The translations under genes were made by a program, and so were the position numbers. From the NCBI GenBank assembly GCA_911728435.2, contig OU452209.1, forward strand, positions 10,460,869 through 10,524,868: DNA of 64,000 nucleotides. Direction: 5' to 3'. The notes under the pieces were generated by a model. It was not told the DNA's origin. It saw only the letters and a list, made by a program, of their open reading frames with translations, and searched no databases. Positions 43,001 to 58,000 of this stretch are shown here, in pieces; within the stretch, counting starts at the first letter, position 1; every line of letters starts with the position of its first letter. The stretch comes from Apoderus coryli. Lineage: Eukaryota; Arthropoda; Insecta; Coleoptera; Attelabidae.

Positions 43001-46000
43001 GCTCTCCTATAAGCGTCGTCAACCTGTGTTTATGAGACAACAATATAGGATGCTTTTTTTCGTAAGGAAAATCGGAATTCGTTAATCGTCCTCCGACGCG
43101 TATAATTCCGTCAGTGTCCAAAAATGGATGCAAACTTAATATGCTGCTAGTTGAATTTAATTCAAGACCTTTGCTGAGTTGAACAAAATCCGCCGCAAAA
43201 GACTCGGATTGAGACAATTTTGTTAACATTTTAGAGGCCGCGTTCAGTTCATCCACAGTTAAACAGGACAATGAACGTGATTGAGATTTGATTCGACAAT
43301 TTTTCAAGAATCTCAAAATGTATGCCATAGTACGTTTCAGTCTTTCGAAGTTTGAGAAACGTTCAAAGGGGAATCTAAAATTGGGAGCTGAAGCCACAAG
43401 ATTAGTAATTCGTTTCTCAGGCAAATCCCTTGACGAGAGGGCGATATTCGGCCATATCTTTGAATCACACAATAACCACTTGGGTCCGTAAAACCACATT
43501 TCGGATGCTAATAGCTTGCTAGGAGTTAGTCCTCGCGACACGATATCCGCAGGGTTATCTAAGGTAGGGACGTGCCTCCATTCAAAAGAATCGGTCAGTT
43601 TCTGAACTTCAGCAACCCTATTGGCAACGAACTGTTTGAGTGTATTGGGCTGTGTACGCAACCATCCGAGCACAATGGTTGAGTCCGTCCAACAGTAAAT
43701 ACCCGTGAACTTAACGTGAACTGATTTGACGACCTTAGCCATCAATTGGGCCAAAACCACCGCTGCGCATAGTTCTAACCTTGGCATGGATAACGATTTT
43801 ACCGGCGCAACCTTCGACTTTGCGCATAAGAGATTAGAAAATGTATTGTGTGAAGCGGTTTTGGATACGATGTAAATACAGGCTCCGTAACTAGCCTCTG
43901 AAGCATCTGAGAATCCATGTAAAGTGAGACTAATCGAACCCTCGCATGATACAGGACGCGGTATGGTCAAATTATTTAGATTGAACAGATCGGATGAAAA
44001 TTCTAACCACTTTTGCAGAATGTGGGTTGGCAATGGTTCATCCCACGTAAGATTTTCTGTCCAAAGTTTCTGTAAGAGAACTTTAGCAACGATTATACAA
44101 GGACTGAGTAAGCCCAAGGGATCAAATATGGTTGCGATCCGTGAGAGTAATACGCGTTTCGTGATAAAATCATGATCGTTTGTGGCCTTAATGGTGAAAG
44201 TAAGGATATCGCGCTCACTTTCCCATAATAGTCCCAACGTTTTAGTATCGTTTTGTTTATTAGCCGAAAACTCAAAGGTTTTAGACTCAGATTCGTTTAA
44301 TCCCAGGATTAGATTTTTGACATTGGATTTCCACTTTCGTAAGTCGAATCCATGATTCAGAAAAACGCGCGTTATATTGTCGCAAATATACCGTGCTTCT
44401 TCTTCCGTATCTACGCTTGTTAAGAGGTCATCAACGTACATATCCTCCCGAATAACTCTTGCTAAAGATGGATGATCGTATTGACATTCATTAGCTATCT
44501 CATGAAGACAACGAATAGCCAAAAAAGATGCCGCCGTGGTTCCGTACGTTACGGTATTGAGTTGAAACGTTTTGATTGGTTCGTTCGGATTAGGTCGCCA
44601 CACTATCTTTTGAAGATTCCGATGTTCAGGTGACATAGTGACCTGCCGATACATCATTTTGATGTCGCTCGATAATACTATTCGATGCATTCGAAAACGT
44701 AAAAGTATAGATAGTAAATCCTGTTGGATTATTGGTCCAGTCATTTGGATATCATTTAACGATATACCGGTAGACGTAGGAGATGAAGCGTTAAACACCA
44801 CGCGAAGTTTGGTGGTGGAACTAGATTCCTTCAATACCCCGTGATGAGGCATAAAATAACCCGAATCATCAGCATCAGGAACCTGACTAATATCAGTCAT
44901 ATGCCCTAACCGTTCGTACTCGTTTAAGAAATCGACATATAACGATCGCATCTTTTCATTGTTTATAAGTCGCCGTTCTAATGACAGAAAACGTTTGATA
45001 GCAACATCGCGTGAATCACCGAGTACCTCGGGGGAACGTTTGAGTGGAAGTGAGACAACAAATCTACCATCATTCGAAATGGATACGTTTTCAACGAAAT
45101 GTTTTTCGCACATCTGCTCCTCACAAGACATTGGAGTTTTTGTGTCAACTTCCTCAACCTCCCAGAATTTTTCGAGTTGTTGTTGCACCGAAGATTGAAT
45201 AAGATTACACTGGGATGTATCACCTGGGATAGATAAAGGCCCGGCCACTATCCAGCCCAATCGCGTGTTTTGTAAGAGAGAACCACAGGATCCTAAACTC
45301 CTCTGACCTACGGCTAAAATGTGCCAGAACGCATCGGCACCGATTAATAGATCTATTGCTTCTGGCGTATGAAAATTTGGATCCGCCAATTTTATGCTAA
45401 CGGGAATGTCAAACTTTGAGTGATTAAGTGCAGAATTCGGAACATCGGATGTTATTTTGTCTAACACAAAACATGACAGATTGAATGAAAAGGAGCTGTG
45501 AATGGAATTCACGTTTATTTCGCATTTGAAATTGGAATAAGTTAAACTGCTATTGATACCTGACACAGCTAATTGAACTTACGTTTTAGATAAACGCAAT
45601 TTTCTACACAGGTCCGACGTTATAAAACTAGACTGTGAGCCACAATCCAGTAGTGATCTGACCGTTACGAACTGCGTGTCGCTCGCATTAGCCCGGACCT
45701 GCACTTTGGCTGTGGAGAGTATAGCCTGTTGGGCTGTTGCCAAAGCACAATTGGTAGACTCCGTATGTGAATATGAACGTGTTTGAGGAGATTCCTCTTT
45801 CACATATTCGCGACTGTTCTCCGGGGCAAGTTTTGTGGCTTCCCCTGTATCATGTAATACGGTGTTGTGTTTGTTAGCACAAATTTTACATCCGGACCAT
45901 TTGCAGTCCTTTGACGTGTGACCTTGTTGCAAACAGTTTAAGCATAACCGTAAAGCTCGTACCTTTAATATGCGATCCTTTGTGGACAATTTCAAGAATT

Positions 46001-49000
46001 CTGTGCAACCGTATAGACGATGATCTTTTTTGCAATTATAACATGACGATTTAACCTTATAATTGCCACTCGCATTGGCATCGTTATTATTTGTCGTTAC
46101 AAGACCCCTGGAGTAGTTTCCTGATCTGCCAGACTTTTTCGCATCAGTAGGAACGTTATTTCCTCGTTTGTTATTTGACGTTTCAAACTTCATTTCGATC
46201 GTTTCTTGCACGACTGCGCGATTCTTAAGAAATTCTTTAAACTCGGTTAAAGTAGCCTTGTTGCGATTGGCTCTGGATCTTTCCCACTCCCGGGACGTTG
46301 TTTCATCCAACTTACTCGCAATTATGTAAATTATAATCGAATCCCACGAGTCAGTAGGTTCCCCTAATCTTTTTAATGTTTGCAAATGTTTAAAAAGTCG
46401 TTCGTAAAGATCTCGAAGTTTAGCAGAAGAGGGAACCACTATAGGTTCAATATTAAAAATGGCTTTCAAGTGATTTTGAACCAAAAGATGTTCATTATTA
46501 AAACGCTCGCAAAGGGTGGACCACGCAAGCTCATAGTTTTCCGACTCGAACTCGATTTCATCTATGACTTGCGGAGCGGTACCCGACAATGACGAATTAA
46601 GGTAATGGAACTTTTGCATGTTGTTGATATGTTGTTGTGTGTTGTTGTCAGTTTTTCTCATAAAATTACTGATTGGCAAAATTATTTCGTTACAAAAAAA
46701 AATTAATCCGATAAAAAAAAAGCTCTTGTGTTTTTACTGTTGACAAAAACAAATATGTCGAAATCAGCGATTACTTGGCAATACCATATAATATGTCTTA
46801 TATCGATTATTGCCTACATATGCAGATATATTAAAACTATGTGATATGCGTAAATTTCAAAGTTGCCAAAACTAAATATGCATACATGTATGTATTATAC
46901 TGCCTTCCCTAAACATAACTTTATAATTTCTTTAAAATGGCAATTGTATGACATTCAGTCATATTTGAATTTGCCATCTTGCATCTGCATAGCATCTAAT
47001 GCATTTCAAAGCGATATGCATAAAATATCAAAAATATTTGAAAAAGTTGCAACTTACTGCATGTTTCGCCCCATTAAACTTCTTCCAATTCTACGGAAAA
47101 ATTGCAAAAAACAATAGCAATTCGACTACTGAATTTATAATTGAGTTTAAAACTTTAAACTACTCTCCTAACTAGGAAAAACTGACATACATGGTTTTGC
47201 CATCTTTCCACAGGTACGTTCTTTCTATAATTGTTTGGTTTGTTTAATTGTTAATTAATTAATTAATTGATATTAACAGGATATTTTTAGCGAAGATAAT
47301 GTAAATACTTTTATATATTTTTTTATTATCGGGTTCTGCAACGTTCAACGTTCCTATACTTCATATTCAACTGTTTTTGAAATAAATAATTTCTTGTGAC
47401 CCAAAATAGGTATCAGGGAAATATTCACCTGATACACCGTTGAAATTTTGAAAGTAGTTGAATAATATCTTAGAAAAAAACAAATGTCTTCACAAATTGT
47501 CTCATAAAGTTACAGGGTGACACTCCGCTCATACCGGAGGTTGATACCAACTTTCTTATTTCAAATGGAAGACTGTATATAATTCGATTTTTCGATTCCA
47601 TATACAGGGTGTTAGTAAATAAGTGCGACAAACTCCAGGAGGTAATTCTGCATGAAAAAATAATGACCGTTTGCTATATACACATATGTCCGCAAATGCT
47701 TCGTTTTCTGAGATACGGGTTGTTAAAGTTTTTCTTAAAAACTGAAGATTTATTGATTGCTCTGAAACCGGTGGAGATATGAAACTCAAATTTAGTGGGT
47801 TTTAAGAGGTAGTTATTGCGCATTTTTTGGCGTGCAATTAAGAATTTTATATTAATCAGTGGCGCGCATACGGGTAATGATCTCAAATTTTTTAAAGAAA
47901 AAAATTGTACGCCACCGGAATTTTTCAAATGAAAAATCATTTTGGAATTCCTCGTTCAATTTGTGATAAAAAATCTCTCTTGCTTTTTTATCGTAGGGAA
48001 CATCGTTTTTGTGCAAACATAAAAATCTTTATTGCATGTCAAAAAATACGCAATAAGGACCTCTTAAAACCCACTAAATTTCATTTGCATATATCCACCG
48101 GTTGCAGAGCAATCAATAATCTTCAGTTTTTAAGCAAAACTTTGACGGTATCTCAGGAAACGAAGCATTTGCGGGCATGTGTTTATATAGCAAACTGTCA
48201 TTATTTTTTCATGCAGAATTACCTCCTGAAGTTTGTCGCACTTATTTACTAACACACTGTATATTTTGGAATATTTAGCTTGAATTGTTTTTGTATAAAT
48301 AATTTATTCTGAATTTGTTTTGGTCCAAAACAGGTCTTCGGAATATATTCGCCATTTCGTCACCTGAATAGACAGACTCTTGAAATATTGATGGTAGTCG
48401 AAAAATATCTTAGACTATTTCCCCGCGGCATAACTTGACAGCTGTTGTCACCACAAATTACAATACCTTTGATAAAAAGTAATTATGTTCTCATGAAATA
48501 GTCTTGTCAAATACCATTCAGGCATCTATTTTTTTTGTGAAAAAATTCGACAAACACAATGAAAAGTAATATTTTTTTAACAAAATGCATTCTTGCAGCT
48601 GCAAAAATCCTCATGTTTGACTCGGATTTTTGTTGCCACCAGCACTCATGATTCTTGTTAAAATATTACTTAGCAACGTATTTTTGCGATGAAAAATTAG
48701 ACGCCCTTATGATATGACCACAGTATAATAAATAATACAGTATTCTGACTTTCCGCTTGCGAGCCGTCCTGCGCATATCGTCGCGCATGCCGCCATTTAA
48801 CCCATAGCGTCACAATAATCGCATTGGCGTAGATAGACATTGTTCACTCCTGTGTTCAATATATAGTTCATTGTCGGCGTGTACGAGATAAATAAATATT
48901 GTGTTTGTAATCTAATTCTGTGTTTTTGGTATAGTGTTCGTGAGAATTAAAAGGATTTTATTTTTATTATTTATTAACGTATCTTATGATTAATACAATG

Positions 49001-52000
49001 AACAATCAGGGAGGGCTACAAAATGTTGTCCCAATAAGCGGTACACTTGCTCTAAACATTTTTTTCGCTTCCCCACAGATCCTGTTAGGTGAGTAATAAG
49101 TAAAAATAAAGATGATCGATAGATAATTTTACGTTTATAACAACTATTTGTATAACCGTAAAATTTATATTACGAAATGGCAGTATCTAATATGTTTTTA
49201 AACTAAATGAAAGTAAAACATAAACACAAGTTGTCTCGTGGCGAGATAGCATGATAACGTAATCAGCTAGGAGTTATATTATTGACAATATATATATGGC
49301 CCTTGTTTGACTAAAATTGATGAGAACAGGATTCAGTTGATGCAGAATTCAGGCACACGGCTTGTCTGTGAAATTCGTAGGGGTGAAAGAGGCTAAGCAA
49401 TAAGATTAAGGAAATCGGCTGGTTAAGAATGAAACAACGTCGGATTTTCATTCACTAATTTTGATTAATAAAAATCATCAGATGGAAATAGGCGGAATAC
49501 TTATATGAAAGATTCAAGTTCCGGGGATCGGAGTATGATGTAAATATTCCTCATAAAACTGTCATTACGCCACCGCTAGACTCAACATCAATCTTTGAGC
49601 GGTCATTTTCCTATACGGTTTCAAATTATTACAACGCTCTAGAATAGAATATAAAAAGTTCACAGGGGTTTTCGTCGAAGAGCGCTGGCTGACACGTAAT
49701 AGAACAAATTAATTTGTAAACATAAGCTACCTACTTAATTTGGCCAACGATGTAAAACTATTTTGAGATAGGTTTAACTTTAACTGCTTCAACTTTTATA
49801 AAAATGTCTTTTTTACTAATAAAAGTCTGTATTATTATTGTGTTTATTATTATTATTATTATTATTATTAAAAATCACCCAATTATGTCACCATTTAACT
49901 GATACCACCACTCAAGGCTGTTTTCAATCACTATGACACACCACAAATATTTCTGAAATTGACAGCGATATTATTATGTACTTAAATATTTTTTCAAAAA
50001 CGAAAATACAGTACTGTGGTTAGAAACCGAAAACTATAATTATTCTTAGTCAGAACCTGACTTGTAACCCAAAATGGCGGCGTCATACGTCACAGTTTAT
50101 TTCAAAATGCCAACGTGGAGACGGAGTGCTGTACTTATTAATGCTGTGATATTACTTTCAAAATAAGGTCTTACAGGTGTTTGCAAACTACTGTAGTATA
50201 ATCTCTTAGACAAGGAAATTCCTTGTCTAAGTGTAATCTACTAATAAAAAATAGGCACAAATGAATTTTCCCAAATGGGAGACTGTATATTATCTAATAT
50301 TGTCAAGGAAAATCAAATCCCCTTTCAAATCGTATGTCTTATTCCTATCCCTGAATGATAGGATTTTCCAAATAAAAGCAAATTTCTAGAAAAATGGATT
50401 ATTTCGGTATATTTTAATTAAGTAGCATGAAACGTCATTAAACGTCAGGAAAGATTAAAATCGTCCATAACTGATAAAAGGTTTGTCGTTTATGAACGAA
50501 AGTCTCGTGAAAATAATTAAAATGGAAGAAAATAATTACACCAGAAATCAAACACGACTGCTCCACGAAATATTTTCTTCAATTTATGTCATCAGAATAG
50601 TGTCAATTAGCCAGAGATGTTTCGGAATGTACATATTCCATCATCAGTGGCTTTACAATATATATTTTGAATGATAAACATATATATCATCTGGATCACC
50701 GAATACTTGTTCAAAAAGCTCGATCAATTCGGATTTGATGATGGTTTGAAGTCGATAATTACTTCATATCTTCAGAACAGACTCCAATATGTATATTATA
50801 ATGGCTATACGTCAAAGAGGTATTGGGCTTCCTCAGGCGTTCCGCAGGGATCCAATTTGGGTCCACTCCTTTTGTCTATTTTTATAAACGATCTAAATGA
50901 TTGTCTGTGGGTAAAGCGGCTTTTTTTGCCGGCGATTTTAAGTTGTTCGCCCCTATTACTTCTCACGTGGACTGTCTTCGGTTGCACGACGATTTGAGGG
51001 CTGTGGAACATTGGTGCAACGTTAATAAATTATCGCTCAACGAGAATAAATGCAAATGTACATTCACTAGAAGGAATAATATTATAAATTTTCTCTACAC
51101 GGTTGGTGGGACCGCACTGGCTAGGTGTCTGATTGTTGCTGACCTGGGCAACTGTGGCTGCCAGGACTGGTAAAGCTATGAAATCCTACGGTTTTATTGT
51201 GGGAAGCTGTAGAAGTTTTCATAGTATTGATGCGTTGAAAGTTTTGTATAACTCTTATGTGCGTTCGAAGCTAGAATATTGCTCCTTGATTTGGTATCCG
51301 ATCTATCAGATTCATGTGCAGAATGTTGAGAGTGTCCAAAGGAATTTTTTGAAATACCTTTCATTTAAGGCAGACGGTATGTATCCTGGATTGAATATTC
51401 GTTGTTGCTGAACAAGTTCGAATTCAAGAGTTTGGAGTTTAGAAGAATATTTTTTTCTCTAAAATTTTTATATGATCTTTTACATAATAGAATCGACTGT
51501 TCTGAAGGCCTGGCGCAAATAAATTTTTTGTACGACCGACCTTTTTTGATTGTTTACCGTGTCTGTCTTTATGACAGTAAGTGACATTTACTGGCTGACA
51601 ACCCAAACACGACGGTAAGTAATTCACTTACCGTTCTCTGAACGGTAAGTGAATTCACGACGGTATATCATTGCGCATTTATGCTGACGTCATTATTTTG
51701 ATTTTTAAATTGTATATTAAACGGCATTAGGTATGAACTTTTATAAGCATTTTCATACCGTTCTCTGGAATTATAGCAGCTATTCCAACATTCCATGCTT
51801 CATCAAGAGATTCACATTCAAAGTCACTCATTTTCAATAATAATATTTATTTAAATAAGTTTTGACAAATACATGACATAAAAAATACGATAACAATCAT
51901 AACAATAACAATTAGTTCCATGACAACGGTCAACTGCAACTTTGTAGAGGGTATTAGCTAACCTGAATTTGTATTTAATTGAAAATATTAATTATTAAAA

Positions 52001-55000
52001 ATAATAAAATTGCAATTTCAGCCATTTCGATCGTACAAAAAATAGTATAAGCATCTCAAACAGTAAGTAGTTTACCGATCTCCTCCAATTTTGGCGACTT
52101 CGCTACGCTCAGTCGCCAAACATTGTCGTCGGTCGGTAAACTACACTTACTGTTCTCAATACTTAATATACTATAAACGTGCCAAGTCTGGGCGCCTGCA
52201 ATCCTTTAACGTTCTACTGTCAGCGGCCTTGCACTAACTTATAAAATCGCCCGTATATGTCATGTGTAATAATTTTAATTTAATTTATGCTGACTGTGAC
52301 ATTTTTAATTGTTCAAAGGAAGCACTTAGGAGGGCTGCTCTGACTGTGCTTCGTAGTTTCTCTTTTTCCTTGTTAATTGTTTAATTAGTGTAGATCAATA
52401 ATGTTTTATTTTTAATTGAATACTTATTGTGTTCAATATGTACTTATAGTATTTTGTTTTTGATTTTTTTTGTGAAATTACCTATTGTATGATAATTTTG
52501 CTCTGTTAAGGGAGAAATCTGTTGAGCAATAAAAGCTATTATTATAAGAGATTCAAACATGTAGGTATATGTAAGACGTGTCAACAACTGGTATGGCTGT
52601 TAAATACATATTATTACCATACGTGTCTAACAAATATTTTAGTTTATGGGCTGAGAATAATTATTTGTTGTCTTTTTCATAATATTAAGTGAGATACATG
52701 TTCTACTTTTGTGTGTTTATATTATAGTAGATTTATAGCTGTAGGAAAGAAGTGTATGTTTTTAAAAGAAAGGGATAATACTTATTCTTGGATAGGCATA
52801 TAGAACGGATGCCATCATTGATATTATATTCTGATTTTATTAAATGATTTTTGTTTATTGGAAAATATAAAGTTATTATTGAAAATTTCTTGTTTTCTTA
52901 CATATACAGGGTGAGTTATTAGTGCGTCGAAGTTCGATATTACCTCAAAGATCAAGAATTTCACGCAAAAATAAGCAGCCAGGGTACCTCATCTCATCAG
53001 GGTGAACCAAACTTACGTTTTTTTAAATGGAAAGCCCTATTTATTATTCCACAATTTCATTGGTATAGACTTGACATTAACATACTAAAATTTTAGAAAA
53101 TTATACAGAGTGGTTCAAAAGTTACCACTAGTATTATATGCAAAAAATGACGAATTCTAAGGCCTCTGTGCTGGAACTGAAATAATTTAAACTCTGTTTC
53201 TTACGGGCATCACTTTTTGATAATTATCAACTTTTAGAAAAAGATAATTCTTAGTATATAGTGCAAAACCTGTGAGGGTGAGTTCAAACACAAATTTGCG
53301 TTTTACTCGAATTTTCTAAATGAGACACCTTGTATATAATATCAAAAACTGAAAGGAAAATTGATAAGCTTTCATTCTTATATAGCCTTTCTTATACCTA
53401 AAGCTATTAGTTTTTAAGATAGTTTCATTTATGAAATGTGGCTTCATCTCCAAACAACACAAAGTAAAAAAAATCTACCTGATTGTGAATTTGTTGTTGC
53501 GCCCATTGGCAGAACATAATTCGCCGGAGATAGTCATCGTCAGTTTGTTTTTATGTAGAATTCTTTTGACTGAATTTTGGCTTACCGATAGTTCCCGAGC
53601 AATTTCACGCGTGCTGATATGTGGATTTTCTATCACTTTTAACATTACATTCAATTAATTTTCATCATTCAAAACAGTTTTGGTCCTAGTTTGTTTTGGA
53701 TATTTTACTGATTCCGTGTTTCCAAAACGATTCATTAAGTATCCTTTCCATTGTTATATTTTCTGGTTGCCTTCGAGCAGGATATCTTACTTGGTAAATT
53801 CTTTGCGCAAGTAAAACATTTTGCATACATTCTCCCAATATCCAAATCATATCTATTACCTCATTGTTGGGAAAATTCATTTCAACCAAAATTTAATTAA
53901 GTAATTATTAATAAACTAATTGTTATATGTACTTAATAGAATACACTTTTGTAATAAATAGCTAATGATTAAATGTTACTGTCATTCGATCAAATCCTTG
54001 TTGATTTAGTTGATAAATATTCCAATTATATACCGGTTTTGATTACGATTATAAGTAAATAACTATTAAAAAATAGGTTGAATTTGAAAAATATTATTTT
54101 GGTGATCTTGTGTAATGTTTTTCAATAACAAATATCAAAAATGAAATTAGGTATATGAAAAATGATCACGTAAAGTCCAAATTTTATAATAGTTTTTTGT
54201 TTAAATGAAAATATCTTAAAAACTAAGAGCTTTAGATATAAGAAAGGCTATATAAGAATAAAAGCCTATCAATTTTCCTTTCAGTTTTTGATATTATTTA
54301 CAGCGTGTCTCATTTGGAAAATTCTATAATACTACTGGTAACTTTTGAACCACTGTGTATAAGTTTATAAAATTTTAGTATGAAAATGTTAAGTCTAAAC
54401 CAATGAAATTGTGGAATAATAAATAGGGCTTTCCAGTTAAAAAAACATAAGTTTGGTTCACCCTGATGAGATGAGCCACCCTGTACAAATAACAATAATT
54501 TTAAAATACGTATTTTATGACTGCCTACACACTGGCTGCTTAGTTTTGCGTGAAATTTTTGGTCTTTGAGGTAATATCGAACTTCGACGCACTAATAACT
54601 CACCCTGTATGTATATGATTTACAAATTTCTTAACTCATTTTGCAAGGTAAAATTTTACAATATTTATCTTATGTTTATTTTAAGTAGAATTTAATTGTG
54701 CTTTTGTACTTTCCATAGCTCTGAAGAAGAAATTAAATAAATTTCGAAAGCTGAAAGCTTGGCAGTTAAATAAGAGTTTTCTTTACACACAACCAAGGCA
54801 GACTCCCCAAAAACATTTTTCAAGATTTAATTATAACACTTGCCGAAAGATTGTTCAGCAAGGTCGCCCCACTGGACTATTTTCTTTGGGGCGAAATGGA
54901 ACGTTTGATCTATGCGACTCCTGTGCCGACAATGGAGGACCTAGTTCCTAGAGTTGTGGTGGCAGCAGAATTTATCGTGAACGATGCAGGCGTGTTTGCT

Positions 55001-58000
55001 CGGGTGCGCGAATCCTGGCTCGACAGGTGCAGAAAATGCATCGAAATGCATAATGAACACTTTGAGCATTTGCTCCACTATTAATAATAAATTATTTGTA
55101 AAAAAGCCTCCTTGTTTTTCTTTCTAACAATAATGAGCCTTTTAATAAAGTTTTTAATAAAAAATTTTTCTCGAAAACGGAGAGAGATACGAAAAAATAT
55201 CAAGTAACAAAAAAGTTGTACTTTTAACTGAGCTTTCTAAAAAAAATATAACATTTTCAAAAAGTCAGTAGCGTACATCTTTTTGTCATTTTTATTCGTG
55301 ACACTGTCCCCCGGGGCGCCACTAGAGGTCATAATTAACATTTAATTAGTGCTAACTGAGCGTCTTATTAAGCTTACATTACCAGCGAATTTCAAGAAAA
55401 TCTGTTAACGTGTCTTTGAGATATTGATAAAAAAAGGTTTTTTGAAAAAAACTTTGACACCCTGTATTTTGAAAACCATGCACTTCCGGACATCTGTCTC
55501 TTACATTTATGGAAAAAGGAAATCACACAATCAAAACACAAAAAAAAAAGATAATAAAAATAAAATAAATAAAAAAAAAGCAGACGTGTTTGATTTCTAG
55601 ATAAATCCCGCTCCTCTTAGATATGGATTACTTCAATAAATGTAGTTTTGATGAAATTATTTATTGTAAATTGTAGAAAAGACATTCAAAACGTTTCATG
55701 AAATGTGGCCTGATTTACAAAGAACGATGCAGTTTGCACAAATACAAAATCATTTCATAAATTATTAATATAGATTTAGCGAAGGCTATGACCTCAGATG
55801 AAGACAACCTAACGTTTTTAGCTACATTAACTTTGGTTGTTAATTAGATACGTTTCATTGACCTTTCTGCATGATTTTTTTATGATTTTGTCACAATATC
55901 CATGAATATTAAACAAGTTCACTAAAACTTCATTTAAATAATTATTTTCAAGACACTTTCGATAATATTAATAAACAACAAACATTTGAATAATAGTCAG
56001 GCAATAAATGTCTATTATTATAATTTTATTGTTTCGTGACGTTTAGTGACATTTCAGGATTACCTAATTAAAACAAATAGAAATAATTCAGTTTTTATAG
56101 AAACTTTCTTTTATTTCGAAAGCCTTACATTTAGGGATAGGAACATGGCATAATTTTCTTTCAGAATATTAGACAACATACAGGGTGTTCCATTTGATAA
56201 AATTGTCTTAAGCCTATTTTTGTTAGTAGATCACACTACAGTAGTTTACGACCAGCCGGTAACCTTATGAGTCAATCTGTGAAGGTAATTGATTCTTCTA
56301 AGATAAGGCTGAAGGACTTCGGTCTATGGCCTTTTGGAGTTTTGTACCAATAAATTACGTTTTATTATTATTTTTTCAAAGATATTTCTCAACTACCTTC
56401 AAAATTACACGGGTCTGTTTAATCAGGTGACGAAATGGTGAATGTTTTCCGGATATCTATTTTAGGTGAAACTAAATTATTTATTCCAAAAACATCAAAC
56501 AAAAATAAATTAAAGAAATAATCCATTTGATGCAGTGGAGTGTAGGTAATCTAATTAGTATGAAACAATTTAGTCGTCTCCACTAATAATTTTAAAAATC
56601 TTTATTCAAAGGGACATGTTTCGGAGTCCCACCTCCATCATCAGCCTTAAAATATCGCAACTATGGTGGAGTTAAATCCGCCCTATTAAGAGCTCTGTCT
56701 ATATGCGGATTTAACTCCACCCAAAATAGATATCCGGAAAACATTCACAATTTTGTCAGCTGGGACTCCGAAACATGTCCCTTTGAATAAAGATTTTTAA
56801 AATTATTAGTAGAGACGACGAAATTGTTTCATTGTAATTAAACAAAAATAAGATCACATTTAAAATTCATAGCTTAAAGGAGAAACTGACTTTTTAAAAA
56901 GAGTAACTTATTGTGAGTTTATTTTGACTTGGTTACGGTTGCTTCTTTTTAGACAATATTATTTGGTCAAACAAAGCGACATTTACGAAAAATAGGCTAT
57001 TTAATACCAAAAATTCAAAATATTGAATTGACTTAAATTCAGACGCAATGAGTGTGAGACGTATTCGAAAATTTAATCAATCAATCAGAAAATCGACACT
57101 TGCAGAATGCGAATGAGAAAATGCATAGACGTTCTAGGACAACAGTTTGAACAATTACTAAAATATTTTTTCCTCGTATTGTGTTGCTCGATTTTTTTTT
57201 GTTCGACTGAGAAATAAATACCCGATGAAATAAAATGTTCGATATCCGAAAATATTTTCAAAAGAAAGCTTTAAAATTATTTGATTGACAAGTGATATTA
57301 TAGTTTGTCAGAATTTTTCAATTCTTAAGTGTAAGACCCTATATATTTTTTCCTAATATTATAACCGAAATATTTTTTTTTCCTTCATCAACTTCGTGGG
57401 AACATACAAAGATTCGATAGCGCGTTATGTTTATATTAAATAAAAATAATGCAGCCTCAAGAGGTTTGTAAAGTAAACAAATAAATGGTTCTAGACGTCT
57501 GAGAATCACGTCTTTGTCTATGGGATTCATTTTCAATTTTATTTCCAAAGAGTTTACAACTATTCGAATATTAAAAACACTATTATCATGATCAACGTAA
57601 CTATCACTAAGTACCCCGATAAATAAAAGCTACATTGCTCACCTTCGTGGTAATTATGTACTTTTGAAACAGTTTGATATATTTTCTATATCTGATAGTA
57701 GTTGCTCCTAATACTATGGAACCACCTTGACTCTTAATGCACCGATACAATCCAGTTCTCATGTTGAAGTCCATTTTAGCGAAGTCCAACTCTCGAATAA
57801 ACCTGGCATTGTTCATATGTGTCCATAAGTTATCAATGTCACTTGGAAGGCAAATACCTATAAAAAATAGAGTAGAGTTTACATTACTTGTGACTCACAC
57901 CTCAAATAAATGTGAATTGACACTTCCTTTTGTGAATATGTTTACACTGGAGAAGATTTGCTTCTTCAGGCGTTGTTTGTATTAAGGGGGCAATGAGATT

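Noticed and set aside
41920..45223. Numerous plus-strand and alternative-frame open stretches across the BEL region
   Set aside because: All overlap the long gag-pol frame and have no motifs; they are shadows of it.
47556..48252. Two open frames of 77-115 codons on opposite strands considered as genes
   Set aside because: They are the two arms of one long inverted repeat, and their peptides mirror each other.
57339..57548. 69-codon minus-strand frame considered as an extra THEM6 exon
   Set aside because: Exons 2 and 3 already join in phase with the correct protein sequence and this peptide has no counterpart in THEM6.
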